Below are positions 26,754-35,744 of a DNA stretch of 64,000 bases, piece after piece (position 1 is the first letter of the stretch; each line of letters opens with the position of its first letter). Source of the stretch: Planctomycetota bacterium. GTDB lineage: Bacteria; Planctomycetota; Planctomycetia; Pirellulales; Pirellulaceae. The position numbers and the translations under genes were made by a program. The stretch spans positions 1 to 64,000 of the forward strand of contig JAPLNL010000011.1 of NCBI GenBank assembly GCA_026692905.1, written 5' to 3'. Under the pieces are notes generated by a model, which saw only the letters and a program-made list of their open reading frames with translations, was not told the DNA's origin and searched no databases.

Positions 26754-28466
26754 TTAGTCGTCGTTCTGTGGCTGGATTTTTCCAGCCGCTGGGACTTTGT
26801 TGCTGACCGAGTCTTTATTGCTCTTGTCTCCGGATGGCGGACCGATTTCAAGGCCACCCTTTGTTTCGCTGGACGACTTACCTGCAGGTGCGGGCAGGTC
26901 AGCCACTTCGGCTTCTGGCTTTTTCGATTCAATTTCTTGGGCTGGTCCTTTTTCTGGCTTGATCGGCTTTGTCGCACCGGCTGTAACCACTGCACTGGAA
27001 TCGACGACTGGCAAGCTCGTAACAACTGATCCATCGTAGTCCGCAGGGACGCGTGTCCAGTATGTCTTGTATACCGTACGCATTTCAGTGTAGGGGACCG
27101 ATCGAGCAATTCGCTGAGGGACTTGGACTTTCTGTACGACTCTTTCCATAATCGGGGTACGAATCGTTACGTCTTGCGTTACCACTTCTGGTTTGTAGGT
27201 AACCGTCTGAGTCTGGACTGGGCGGACGTGTGTCTCGGGCACATACTCGATTCGTTCACGTGGCACTTTGCGAGTGACAGGTTTTTGAACGGTTGTTGGC
27301 ACCATGACTTTCTCTTGAACAGCTTCCATGCGTTGAGTCTGCACGGGGACCTGCTGCGAGACAACTTGATTTTCCATTCGGGTCGTGGTGATTGGCACTT
27401 GCTGCTGAACCATTTCGGTCTGCATGCGTGTGCTAGTAACAGGCACTTGTTGCGAAACAATTTGGTTTTCCATGCGTGTCGTCGTGACTGGGACTTGCTG
27501 TTGAACCATTTCCGTTTGCAAACGAGTCGACTGCACAGGGACTTGTTGGGAAATCGTTTGAGGCATAAAGCTCTGTTGTGGAATCGCAACTTGCTGATAG
27601 TTGGGTTGATATTGCAACTGAGCAAAAGATTGCGATGGTGCTTGGTAAGGGACCCAACCGAGGCCCCCGCGCTGATAGTTTTGGTATCCGTTATAAGGAT
27701 TGGTATCGTAGCCACCTCGCTGCCAACGTAAGTGATAGCGAACGTCACCCGGCTGCACGTACTGTTGCGCGACATAGCCGCCGGCATCGACCACCGCTGG
27801 TTGATAGGTCGTTACGGGCTGAAACGCAGTGTAGTTTTGCGTCTGGTACGTTGTTTCGGTAACCGGACGTTGAACCGAGTAGTTTTGTGTTACCAGCGCC
27901 GTTTCGGTAACGGGGCGCTGCACCACCTGCTGTTGGGTTTGCATTGTGGTTTCGGTGATTGGCCGTTGGACCATGTAGTTCTGTGTTTGGTAAACCGTCT
28001 CTGTTACCGGCTTTTGAACAATGATGTGCTGAGTTTGGTATTGTGTATCCACGACGGGACGCATGGTCGTGACGATCTGCTCAACTTGAGAAGTCTCATT
28101 GACGTAAGTCGTCTCGTCAACCATCTCGGTTTTGACGACTTGTTTGTAGACGGTGTAGGTTTCGTTGCGTGTCGCGGTTTCCGTGACGGGTCGTTGAACG
28201 GTGTGCTGTCTCTGCTCGACTCGCGTTTGTTCAGACGGACGATAGCTGACGATCTCCCGTTCCAGCATTCGGTCTTCGTATTCGATCCTATAAGATGTGA
28301 ACGGGACCTGCTCCTCGACCGTCACCTTTTGGAGACGAGTCGTAGTAACGGGATCGCAGCACTGAGCGTTGGCCTGCTCGCCAGCAAAAAAAGCCGCTCC
28401 CGAAACAGCCATTGCCGATCGAAGGAGGAATTGAAAAGCCTGTCGCTTGTGAAATCTTGAGTCCAT
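26754..28466 (-). CDS. YTV-repeat surface protein
   Basis: A 570-residue secreted protein. A signal peptide (AMAVSGAAFFAGEQANAQ, about residues 18-35) precedes a long series of imperfect 11-15-residue repeats of the type QNYSVQRPVTETTYQT, then a glutamine-rich middle (QQQVPVTTTRMENQ repeated), then KVQVPQRIARSVPYTEM. These repeats match the planctomycete YTV family (PF07639-like), found in proteins linked to the protein cell wall of Rhodopirellula. The C-terminus is acidic and proline-rich. The stop lies 31 bases beyond the last hairpin of the nuclease array, on the opposite strand. Confidence 0.85.
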   Translation of the reverse strand: MDSRFHKRQAFQFLLRSAMAVSGAAFFAGEQANAQCCDPVTTTRLQKVTVEEQVPFTSYRIEYEDRMLEREIVSYRPSEQTRVEQRQHTVQRPVTETATRNETYTVYKQVVKTEMVDETTYVNETSQVEQIVTTMRPVVDTQYQTQHIIVQKPVTETVYQTQNYMVQRPITETTMQTQQQVVQRPVTETALVTQNYSVQRPVTETTYQTQNYTAFQPVTTYQPAVVDAGGYVAQQYVQPGDVRYHLRWQRGGYDTNPYNGYQNYQRGGLGWVPYQAPSQSFAQLQYQPNYQQVAIPQQSFMPQTISQQVPVQSTRLQTEMVQQQVPVTTTRMENQIVSQQVPVTSTRMQTEMVQQQVPITTTRMENQVVSQQVPVQTQRMEAVQEKVMVPTTVQKPVTRKVPRERIEYVPETHVRPVQTQTVTYKPEVVTQDVTIRTPIMERVVQKVQVPQRIARSVPYTEMRTVYKTYWTRVPADYDGSVVTSLPVVDSSAVVTAGATKPIKPEKGPAQEIESKKPEAEVADLPAPAGKSSSETKGGLEIGPPSGDKSNKDSVSNKVPAAGKIQPQNDD

Positions 28467-28731
28467 AACGCCACTACCTTTAAGAAATTCGGAAACGAGT
28501 CATGCTATTGTGGTTTATTAGGACAAGTCTTTCAAATAAGAAACCGAATCCTTACGGATAATTCCCGTTACAAGTGCTTAGCGTGTCGATCTTTAGGGAA
28601 AGTGCATTTTTTGAAACCTTAACGGGAACTTGGTTGCCGTCACAGTCCTTGTAATCCGCATACACTACACAAAGCAACACGCCCCACATCCCAAACAACC
28701 CAAACAACCCAAACCGCCAGATTCCGAACCA

Positions 28732-29643
28732 ATGATTGCACCTGAGTCCGAACGCTCACCAAACTACCAAAACACACCCGAAGCCGGCCACCTTCGACAG
28801 CACTGGTGTGCATTTCGGGAGGAATTAGGGAGTGTTTTGGTGGTTGGACATGGCACTCGCAACCCGAGTGGAGCGAGGCAACTTTTGGAATTGGTCGCTC
28901 ATATGCAGGCTAAGGAGCCGAACGCCAACATTTGCGGCTGCTTCCTGGAACTCGCCGAACCGACGATCGAGCAAGCGATTGAGCGACTTCACGAGCTTGG
29001 AATCAAGAAGATACTTGTTGTGCCTGTCCTCCTCTTTACTGCCGCTCATGCATTGCAGGATATCCCTGACGCGGTTGCCGTGGCGGCTACCAAGTTTGGA
29101 ATCGAGGTGGTTGGTCAGACGGGCTCGCTCGGTACGCACGAGTCCGTTGTCGCACTTTCTCAAACTAGATATTCCGAAGTGACGTGCCTTGAACAAGGCT
29201 GCGTGTGTCCAGAGAACGGCTGTGCTCAGGTGCAATGCCCGTCCGGTCGATGCGAGGGACAAGGCAAACAGATGGGTCGTATCGGACTGGCGATGGTGGG
29301 ACGTGGGACGAGTGACCCGTTGGCCCTCGACCATATGCGTCAGTTGACACAGTTAAAAATCAAGCAACTTTCCACGGTTGCAAACCAAACCGGATTCTTT
29401 GCTGGCGGGAAACCTAACGTCGATGGGCTTCTTGAGGAAGCGTCCCAATGGGAGTGCGATACCGTCTTGGTTCAGCCTCATTTGCTCTTCGAAGGGGAAT
29501 TGATAGAACAACTTCGAAGCAAGGTACGGCAATGCCAAGTACAATTTCCAGACAAGCAATGGTTCGTATCGCGAACGCTCGGCGCTGACCCAAAACTGGC
29601 CGATGTCTTTTTGGCGTTGGCAAGTGAACAACTACAGCGTTAA
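28732..29643 (+). CDS. CbiX-like sirohydrochlorin cobaltochelatase or ferrochelatase
   Basis: A 303-residue class II chelatase that would insert Co or Fe into sirohydrochlorin in the cobalamin or siroheme pathway. It has two CbiX halves. The first includes VVGHGTRNPSG and LFTAAHALQDIP (metal-binding histidines). The second includes MVGRGTSDP and VQPHLLFEGEL. Between the halves is an unusual cysteine cluster, six Cys in 23 residues (152, 157, 159, 164, 169, 174), which could bind a metal or Fe-S centre. ATG 28732 is preferred; a TTG at 28630 would add a proline-rich tail. No other cobalamin genes are adjacent. Confidence 0.82.
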   Translation: MIAPESERSPNYQNTPEAGHLRQHWCAFREELGSVLVVGHGTRNPSGARQLLELVAHMQAKEPNANICGCFLELAEPTIEQAIERLHELGIKKILVVPVLLFTAAHALQDIPDAVAVAATKFGIEVVGQTGSLGTHESVVALSQTRYSEVTCLEQGCVCPENGCAQVQCPSGRCEGQGKQMGRIGLAMVGRGTSDPLALDHMRQLTQLKIKQLSTVANQTGFFAGGKPNVDGLLEEASQWECDTVLVQPHLLFEGELIEQLRSKVRQCQVQFPDKQWFVSRTLGADPKLADVFLALASEQLQR

Positions 29644-29678
29644 GGCAGAGCACGACATCTAAAACAAGGCACTACGCA

Positions 29679-30944
29679 ATGCTTACTTGGTACCAAATCA
29701 CTTGCACCGTGATGGGTTTGCTGATCGTGTTTGCAGCGGATCGCAAATGGACGTATTCGCAGGATGAACCGGTTGCTGAACTTGATGAGCCCGCGACAAA
29801 ATTCGAGCTTCCGCAAGATCCGCCCGATACCGCTGCTGGAGAACTGATCGAGTGGGAGGGGTGGTCCTTTCGTTGGCAGTTTCGCAACATCGAAGGGCTC
29901 ATGCTTAACGATGTCTACTTCCAAGGACGCAAGGTTCTCAAGTCGATTAATTTGGCGGAGATCTACGTGCCTTATGCCCCCGGAGCACCGCGTCCCGAAG
30001 ATTTTTCGTTAGGTGGTTTCAAGGCAAACCCGATGCCGTTGCAAGTCGGCCGCGATTGCAATTCTGCCGGAACAGGCTGCAAGCCGTTTAACCGAGATGG
30101 CACGCCATCCACGGGACCGACCGCAGACGTCATGCTGCACGAGGAGCCCATTGGTTTTTCATACGCAGGAGTCAACGGGAGAGCACCTGGCAAGATGCTG
30201 GTCCTCTGGAGCATGGTCCATTTCAAGGGAACGGACGATGGCTATACCTACGTGCTGCGGTGGAAATTCAGAAACGACGGTAGTTTGTGCCCAGAAGTGG
30301 GAGCGACTGGCGGTCTGCAGCATTTGGGAATAGGAGCAGGATCGGACGCGGGACTTGTGGTTGGTAAAAAAGAAAATGGTGAGGCCGTCTTTGCTCCATC
30401 GCACGTTCACAATTTTTACTTCCGCATCGATTTCGATATCGACGGGGCGGAGTCCAATGTTGCAGAGGAGTTCAGTTACGAAGCGGACCCGGAGGATCGG
30501 CAAGCAGCCCGCGGGCTGTGGCGTCCGTTCGAACGGGAAGCGGGACGAGTGCTCTCCGAAAATGTATTCCGATCCTGGCGAGTCAAGAACACGAAGTCCC
30601 TAAACGCGATGGGCCGAGCAAGGTCCTATCATTTGATGCCGGGAGGGCATGGCGCATGGAAGGACGGTGGGTTTCCGGTATGCACTGGCGATTTTTTTAT
30701 TACCAAGTATCGGCCCAACGAGTTCCCTTACTCAGCAACCGACAATCGCAGAATGCTCTCAGCCCTGGCGAACTACTTGAACGATGAGCCGGTCTTGGAA
30801 ACCGACGTAGTCGCGTGGTATCGACTATCGTTTGTGCATCATCCTCGCACCGAAGATTGGTCCGCACAACCCATCGTCTGGAACAGTTTCGAACTTATGC
30901 CCAGAGACTTTTTGGACTCAAGCCCGTTGAAGCCGAAGAAGTAG
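29679..30944 (+). CDS. Copper-amine-oxidase-like secreted protein with altered cofactor site
   Basis: A 421-residue exported protein with an N-terminal hydrophobic leader (TVMGLLIVFAADR). It matches the catalytic domain of copper amine oxidases. The segment AEIYVPYAPGAPRPED is there; the two copper histidines are H242 and H244 in HVHNFYFRIDFDIDG; SWRVKNTKSLNAMGRA follows; and the third ligand H387 is in HHPRTEDW. However, the T-x-x-N-Y-D/E site that yields topaquinone reads TDDGYTY (Y189), lacking both Asn and Asp/Glu, and the usual catalytic Asp region reads DFSLGGF. The N-terminal domains of typical enzymes are missing. It may be a copper-binding protein without oxidase activity. Confidence 0.75.
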   Translation: MLTWYQITCTVMGLLIVFAADRKWTYSQDEPVAELDEPATKFELPQDPPDTAAGELIEWEGWSFRWQFRNIEGLMLNDVYFQGRKVLKSINLAEIYVPYAPGAPRPEDFSLGGFKANPMPLQVGRDCNSAGTGCKPFNRDGTPSTGPTADVMLHEEPIGFSYAGVNGRAPGKMLVLWSMVHFKGTDDGYTYVLRWKFRNDGSLCPEVGATGGLQHLGIGAGSDAGLVVGKKENGEAVFAPSHVHNFYFRIDFDIDGAESNVAEEFSYEADPEDRQAARGLWRPFEREAGRVLSENVFRSWRVKNTKSLNAMGRARSYHLMPGGHGAWKDGGFPVCTGDFFITKYRPNEFPYSATDNRRMLSALANYLNDEPVLETDVVAWYRLSFVHHPRTEDWSAQPIVWNSFELMPRDFLDSSPLKPKK

Positions 30945-31260
30945 CCGTGGGATAGGCTTCCAGCCTGTCGATCTTGCTACGAAACACGCGAATCATACGA
31001 AAATGTCGTAGCGAAACTCGTCAAGAGTTTCGGTCGTTTAGGCTATGCAACCGAAAGTCTTGACGACTTTCGCTACACCAAAGTCTAATTTGGCAGAGCA
31101 AGAAGCTTCACAGCGTTGCCAACTCTCTCAAAGCTCTTTTTTTGGATCATAATCCGTACGGTGGTCTGTTCCGAACAGTACAATCGAAGTTTGCTGATTC
31201 TTCCTGTCGTTGGTTATCTTGCGACACCAGCGTTAAACCTTCCACGACTTAGGTGGCTCT
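30945..31260. repeat. Two hairpin repeats before the 169-residue gene
   Basis: At 30947-30972 lies one arm (GTGGGATAGGCTTCCAGCC) of a palindrome that is complete at 40783-40839. At 31008-31076 an inverted repeat pairs GTAGCGAAACTCGTC with GACGACTTTCGCTAC (imperfect). No gene is seen in this stretch; a promoter for the next gene probably lies at about 31180-31230. Confidence 0.6.
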
Positions 31261-31770
31261 ATGAAGCGACACTTGATTTTGTGTTTGTGGATTCTTTCTT
31301 CGACACTTTTGATTCCGATGGCGAATGCGGACGAGGTATCGATGAAAGACTCCAATTTTGTAGAAACAACCCGACTGATTGTTCATCTATTAAAAAACGG
31401 AAACGCCGCTTTCGTTGACAAGTTGCTTGCTTCTTTATCCGCTACACCGTACCTGAATTCCGAAGCCTATCGAGAGTTGTTGAAGTGGAAAAACGATCAG
31501 AGACCCGCTGCAGAAAAAATTCAGGTTGCGACCAAGGAGCAAGAGACAAAATTGCTTCAAGACAAAGACATCCAAGAGTCGATTGGCAAGTTGCGTTCCG
31601 CAGTCAAAGCGGAGAACTATGCAAATGGAACCAAACTCCTGCTACATCTAGAAGAAAAACACAACATCAAATTTGCCGATGTCTTTTTTGCTCAAGAAGA
31701 AATGAAAGGCTATGTGAAGTCTTCCGAGTACCAACTGTACCTGGAAAAACGGCCTCAAGCGCGTCCTTAG
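31261..31770 (+). CDS. Secreted protein of unknown function
   Basis: I do not recognise this 169-residue protein. A signal peptide is clear (HLILCLWILSSTLLIPMANA, cleavage near residue 24). The mature part is mostly charged helices, rich in Lys, Glu and Leu (KEQETKLLQDKDIQESIGKL), with no cysteines. It is flanked by repeats and has no operon partner. Confidence 0.65.
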   Translation: MKRHLILCLWILSSTLLIPMANADEVSMKDSNFVETTRLIVHLLKNGNAAFVDKLLASLSATPYLNSEAYRELLKWKNDQRPAAEKIQVATKEQETKLLQDKDIQESIGKLRSAVKAENYANGTKLLLHLEEKHNIKFADVFFAQEEMKGYVKSSEYQLYLEKRPQARP

Positions 31771-31958
31771 GCAAGTGGCAGTTTGGAGCCAGCGTTATTG
31801 ATTCGTGCAAAAATGTCACCGAGTTACTCGGTAGGCCCACGAGGCAAAGCCATTGCCTCGTCCTTAACTGCGGAGCAGTGGTTCGTATCGCATTGGTTTG
31901 CTTATTGATGTTCAATGCATTCAACCACGATTCCTGGAATAAACCACCAGTGCCCGCG

Positions 31959-31986
31959 AAGCGATTGAGGACAATCGCTTTACACT
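31959..31986. repeat. CGATTGAGGACAATCG palindrome
   Basis: A short perfect palindrome AAGCGATTG-AGGA-CAATCGCTT followed by TACAC. Related copies lie at 33893-33920 (degenerate), 34005-34031, 36096-36120 (inverted) and 36267-36296. It is located between convergent genes. Confidence 0.75.
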
Positions 31987-33542
31987 GGGGGCAAATCGAT
32001 GCTCCATAGATTCTTTCCGGCTGTGTTGTAATGGGTTACCGTCATGGCCCGGGTCTTGGCATCGATCTTGACCAAACCGAAGAACTGGAAGCCGTCCGAT
32101 GGTGGTCGATTCCCTTTCATGCCGTCGGGAATACCCTTGAATTTCAACTGAGGACCGAAGGTGTTATCAAACTCGCCCGGTCCGAATGTTCCAGCATGAA
32201 GCGGGCCACTCACAAACTCCCAAAACGGATCGAAATCTTGGAAGACGGCTTTGCTCGGATCGTAGTAGTGCGAAGCCGCATAGTGTACATCCGCCGTCAA
32301 CCAAACGGTGTTTTTGATCTGGTTGGCTTTGATGAAGCTCAGCAGATCGGCAATCTCCAGTTCACGACCGAGCGCCGGGCCGTCGCCGTTTGCTCCGTTC
32401 TCGAAGTCCGCCTTGCCATCGCGTACCAGCAACCCGATCGGCATGTCGCTGCAGATGACTTTCCAGGTCGCTTGACTCGCTTTGAGTTTTGCCTTGAGCC
32501 ACTGCAATTGCTGTTTTCCCATATAAGCCGATTCGTCGTTCATCTCCGTCTGACGGTTCGGTGAGTTTGCACCGCGATAGGAACGAAGATCGATGAAGAA
32601 GACCTCTAACAGCGGTCCATAGGGAATCGTTCGGTAGATGCGAGACATGCCATCGTTGGTTGCATGGATCGGAAGATAGTCTAAGAACGCTTGACGCGCC
32701 CGAGCCGAAAGGAGGGAGACACTCTTAACGGTATAGCGGTCATCTTGAAGCTGCTGGCCGGGGTACCAGTTGTTGAGCGTTTCGTGATCGTCCCATTGCA
32801 CAAACGAAGGCACCTCGGCATTCAATCGCCGCACGTTGGCATCCATCAAATTATATCGGTAGTTTGAACGGTACTCTTCCAAGGACTCGGCCACTTTGGC
32901 CTTACCCTCGATGACTACATTCTTCCAAATCGAACCGTCATCCAATTTCAACTCGCTAGCGATCGGATTGTCGGCGTAACAGACGTCGCCTGAGTTGACA
33001 AAGAAGTCAGGAGAGTGGGTTCGCATCGTTTCGAAGGTGGTCATGCCACCGCGGGCAAGGTCGATACCGTATCCTTGGCCGGCCGTATCGCCCGACCAAG
33101 TGAACTTAATATCGCGTGGTTCGGTAGAGGGAGTCGCAAATCGACCGGTGGCAGGCGCGCTGATTTTGGACGAGTCGTTGAGATCTTGAAAACGAACGCG
33201 GTAAAATTGCGGCTCGCCCGGCTTTAAGCCGAACAATCGAAGTTTCGCGGTAAAGTCGGAATGTTCAAATGCATCTGGCCCAACAATCCGTCTTACGTTC
33301 TTAAAGGCCTCGTTGTTCGAGAGTTCGACGATCATCCGGGACGGCCGGTCGGCACGGCTCCAGATGGTGGCGGCATTGTGCGTGACGTCGCCCGATGCAA
33401 CTCCGCTGGTGATATTGGGAAGCAAGCGGTCCTGCGTGATCTCATCGCTGAAAAGCGAGCGGCTTCGGGTCGCAACGTATGCACCTACGCTAAGCTTGGC
33501 CAACATCGCATTAAAACGGCGTCGCTCTATCGAAATCGTCAT
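31980..33542 (-). CDS. PhoD-like alkaline phosphatase/phosphodiesterase
   Basis: A metallophosphatase of the PhoD family, 520 residues, exported folded. The N-terminus has a twin-arginine-like signal (RRRFNAMLAKLSVGAY). An N-terminal Ig-like domain covers about residues 35-130 (SGVASGDVTHNAATIWSRAD). The catalytic domain includes FTWSGDTAGQG, DFFVNSGDVCYADNP, VQWDDHETLNNW and VWLTADVHYAASHYY, which carry the expected metal-binding Asp/His residues. ATG 33542 puts the twin-arginine motif near the N-terminus; an in-frame start at 33614 would precede it with 24 extra residues. It probably scavenges phosphate from diesters. No Pho-box was identified. Confidence 0.88.
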   Translation of the reverse strand: MTISIERRRFNAMLAKLSVGAYVATRSRSLFSDEITQDRLLPNITSGVASGDVTHNAATIWSRADRPSRMIVELSNNEAFKNVRRIVGPDAFEHSDFTAKLRLFGLKPGEPQFYRVRFQDLNDSSKISAPATGRFATPSTEPRDIKFTWSGDTAGQGYGIDLARGGMTTFETMRTHSPDFFVNSGDVCYADNPIASELKLDDGSIWKNVVIEGKAKVAESLEEYRSNYRYNLMDANVRRLNAEVPSFVQWDDHETLNNWYPGQQLQDDRYTVKSVSLLSARARQAFLDYLPIHATNDGMSRIYRTIPYGPLLEVFFIDLRSYRGANSPNRQTEMNDESAYMGKQQLQWLKAKLKASQATWKVICSDMPIGLLVRDGKADFENGANGDGPALGRELEIADLLSFIKANQIKNTVWLTADVHYAASHYYDPSKAVFQDFDPFWEFVSGPLHAGTFGPGEFDNTFGPQLKFKGIPDGMKGNRPPSDGFQFFGLVKIDAKTRAMTVTHYNTAGKNLWSIDLPPV

Positions 33543-33785
33543 GATCGAACTCTGGAAGTGATACGTGAGGTAGGGAGGCAAAACAAGAATCGTAGTAGCC
33601 TTAGCATGGCACAACTTGACTCGCGTTGCGATGGCTGAGAAGTCCTATTTTGCTTTAAATTTCAGTGAAGAAAACGGAGCGTGATGCTAAAAAGAATTTG
33701 GGCAGAAGTCTTAGAGTGAGTAAACCATTAGCCGTACTTCGGTAGCCGCGAAGCCAATGCGATTTCTCCCCCTCGCCCCGTTTCG

Positions 33786-34146
33786 GCAACGCTGTGAAGT
33801 ATTTCAGGACGGCTGGGGCTTGCCCCTCCGTCCGCAGCTTTGGTGTTCTAGATTCACGCCGCCCGACCACACACCTCCGGATTCGTCGCGCAGTGTAGAG
33901 CGCTTGTCTCAATCGCTTGGCGGGCACTTTAGGCCCCATCCCGCTGGACAAAGAAGCCACGACTTGAAGGTGCAATTGGAATGCGATTGCGGTCTGCACT
34001 TCCGAAACGATTGAGGACAATCGTTTTACACTCGCCTTTGGCGGACGAATCCGGAGGTGTCATTTTCATCACGCGATCAATTAGAACACCAAAGCGGTGT
34101 CCGGTCGGGACGAGCCCGAGCCGGACAAAGCGACAAATATCAAAAG
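33786..34146. repeat. Long dispersed palindromic repeat, copy B, with nested insertion
   Basis: Same orientation as the copy at 7171-7393, from GCAACGCTGTGAAGTATTTC to CGACAAATATCAAAAG. About 140 bases are inserted in its centre between CACCTCCGGATTCGTCGC and CGAATCCGGAGGTG. The insert carries two CGATTGAGGACAATCG-type palindromes (33893-33920 and 34005-34031), so one repeat family sits inside another. Confidence 0.75.
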
Positions 34147-34400
34147 TCAATGTCGGCAAAAGTGACTTTCCAAAATCCGTACCTCTTCGACACGACTATT
34201 GAAACGTAGCCAATGTTTTCGTTGTTTGAAATGCTTCACAGCGTTGCCTTAGAGGGGCGAGGGAAGCAAAGTCAAAAAGATGTGGGTAATGACAAGGCTA
34301 ACGCCCGACGGCAAATTGCCCGGTCAAACAAGTGACTCTTCGCCTCAGTATTTAGGCGAGAATTTTCGTACGCAGAGATGCGGATGTCGCAGAGAGTCGA
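34147..34400. other. Spacer without recognised gene
   Basis: It contains the phrase GTCAAAAAGATGTGGGTAATG (about 34273), also present at about 44011 beside a CCTCCC repeat, and a GGCTAACGCCC fragment. I see nothing else. Confidence 0.4.
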
Positions 34401-34703
34401 TCATCCCTGTTTTACAGAAACAACTCGCACACGATCGTACCAGCCGAGCAAGCAGACTTCGCCGATGTTTGCCCAGTGAGCGTTTTTGGACCAGAGCGAC
34501 TGGCCGCAACTCGGGCACTGCGGGTCGTCTGCGTCCGGCTTGCGCGATACCCTTTCTTGCAGCGACGGGTCGGTCCAGACGGCTTCGCATTCGTCGCACA
34601 GCACGCAGCCGGTCAGACGCTGGTCGGTGATGCAAACGCGTATTCGGCACAGGCCGTCGCCACAGACGGGACAGGATTCGACATAGATCAAAGGTGCGGT
34701 CAT
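34401..34703 (-). CDS. Small zinc-ribbon-like protein
   Basis: A hypothetical protein of 100 residues with cysteine pairs in the style of zinc ribbons: CPVCGDGLC near residue 11, CVLCDEC near residue 33 and CPSCGQSL near residue 63. No signal peptide or membrane segment is seen. Function unknown; it could bind metal or nucleic acid. The run of regularly spaced CxxC pairs makes it likely a real gene despite its size. Confidence 0.6.
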   Translation of the reverse strand: MTAPLIYVESCPVCGDGLCRIRVCITDQRLTGCVLCDECEAVWTDPSLQERVSRKPDADDPQCPSCGQSLWSKNAHWANIGEVCLLGWYDRVRVVSVKQG

Positions 34704-34780
34704 GTTAGTTGCGTGTCGTTGGAAACAATCAGAGTAAGGCGGACTGGCAATGATGGGAAAACGAAATCAGCGACGCACCA

Positions 34781-35638
34781 TCAAAATGGAAATGCGGTGA
34801 TAACGTTGCTGCCCCTTACAACCAACCGCAATTTTTTCGTTGCTGGATTTTTTTTTCGTCCGCCAGCTTCTCCGCCGATGAACCCGATGGCCTTGTCAAA
34901 TGTTATCTCGTAAACCATGGAGCCGTCATCCTCTTTTTTTGTGGTCCCCTTTGCACCCTTCTTTGCCCGAACGTAACCTTCGTCGATCGTGGTCAAAAAA
35001 GGCTTCATGCCTCCTTTGAAAACACCGTGGGAACCGGGTCGGTTTGGTTGATCCTCGAGGTGGCGTGCAATGTGCTTGAGCCGATGCCCCTCTTCGGAAC
35101 CTGGCCCGTAAACGAGACCGGCAGGTGATTCGTAGCGATTGCGGCCGACTTCGGTAAGGAATCCGTAGAGAGGGTCCGTGTCGTCGGATTCGTTCTTTGG
35201 TTTCGTTGCGGTTTTGGCCGGTTGCGATGGATTGTTGTTTTCGGATTTGCCAGATGTGTTGATTGGTTGATCGCGTTCCTCATCGGCCTCATCGACAATT
35301 TTGGTTTTTTCAGCAGGTTTCTTTTTTGAAGAAGCAGTTTCCTGTTTGCTTTCCTTTTCTAAATCCGGTTCGACATCCTTTCCCTTTTTCGCGGGTTTTG
35401 AGGTTTCATTTTTGTTGGTGTCGTTATTGGTACTCTCGCCTTTTTTATGGGTCGCTTTTGCTGGTTTTTCGTCCCCGACCATACTGGCAACGCTTGGCAA
35501 TCTCCAACCGAACCATTGATTGAGTCGCGGTTGCAAAACGACGTAGACAATCAATATTCCAAGAAGAATGACCGCCCATTTAGTGGGTATCATGCGTAGA
35601 GCGTTTACCGCAGACTCGCTTCGTGGTTTTGTCGCCAT
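34781..35638 (-). CDS. Membrane-anchored protein with BECR-toxin-like C-terminal domain
   Basis: A 285-residue protein. Residues 18-40 form one membrane segment (WAVILLGILIVYVVLQP). A Lys/Glu/Asn-rich disordered linker of about 100 residues follows (KPAKKGKDVEPDLEKESK). The C-terminal 120 residues begin at GFLTEVGRNRYES and contain GHRLKHIARHLED, KPFLTTIDEGYV, YEITFDKAIGFIGGE and end LRLVVRGSNVITAFPF. The layout of an early His pair, a central strand, and a terminal T-A-F-P resembles BECR-fold RNase toxins (EndoU, colicin E5/D and relatives), but this is an inference by eye. No immunity gene is evident next to it. Confidence 0.6.
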   Translation of the reverse strand: MATKPRSESAVNALRMIPTKWAVILLGILIVYVVLQPRLNQWFGWRLPSVASMVGDEKPAKATHKKGESTNNDTNKNETSKPAKKGKDVEPDLEKESKQETASSKKKPAEKTKIVDEADEERDQPINTSGKSENNNPSQPAKTATKPKNESDDTDPLYGFLTEVGRNRYESPAGLVYGPGSEEGHRLKHIARHLEDQPNRPGSHGVFKGGMKPFLTTIDEGYVRAKKGAKGTTKKEDDGSMVYEITFDKAIGFIGGEAGGRKKNPATKKLRLVVRGSNVITAFPF

Positions 35639-35744
35639 GGTCTATGAAATATTTAAGAAAAGCGGGAGGAACGGGAAAGACGGTGACAAGTGTACCGAAG
35701 GGAGAACCACGAAACACACCAAACACACGAAAATTTAGAGGACA
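35639..35744. other. Upstream spacer
   Basis: Contains a tandem-like stretch AAACACACCAAACACACGAAA and the likely promoter of the minus-strand gene; nothing else is seen. Confidence 0.35.

Noticed and set aside
27732-28460. Open frame antisense to the YTV gene, rich in Leu and Arg
   Set aside because: Produced by the repeats of the real gene on the other strand.
33655-34020. Open frame in the long palindromic repeat
   Set aside because: A similar frame runs through copy A at 7067-7384; it follows the repeat sequence and has no gene features.
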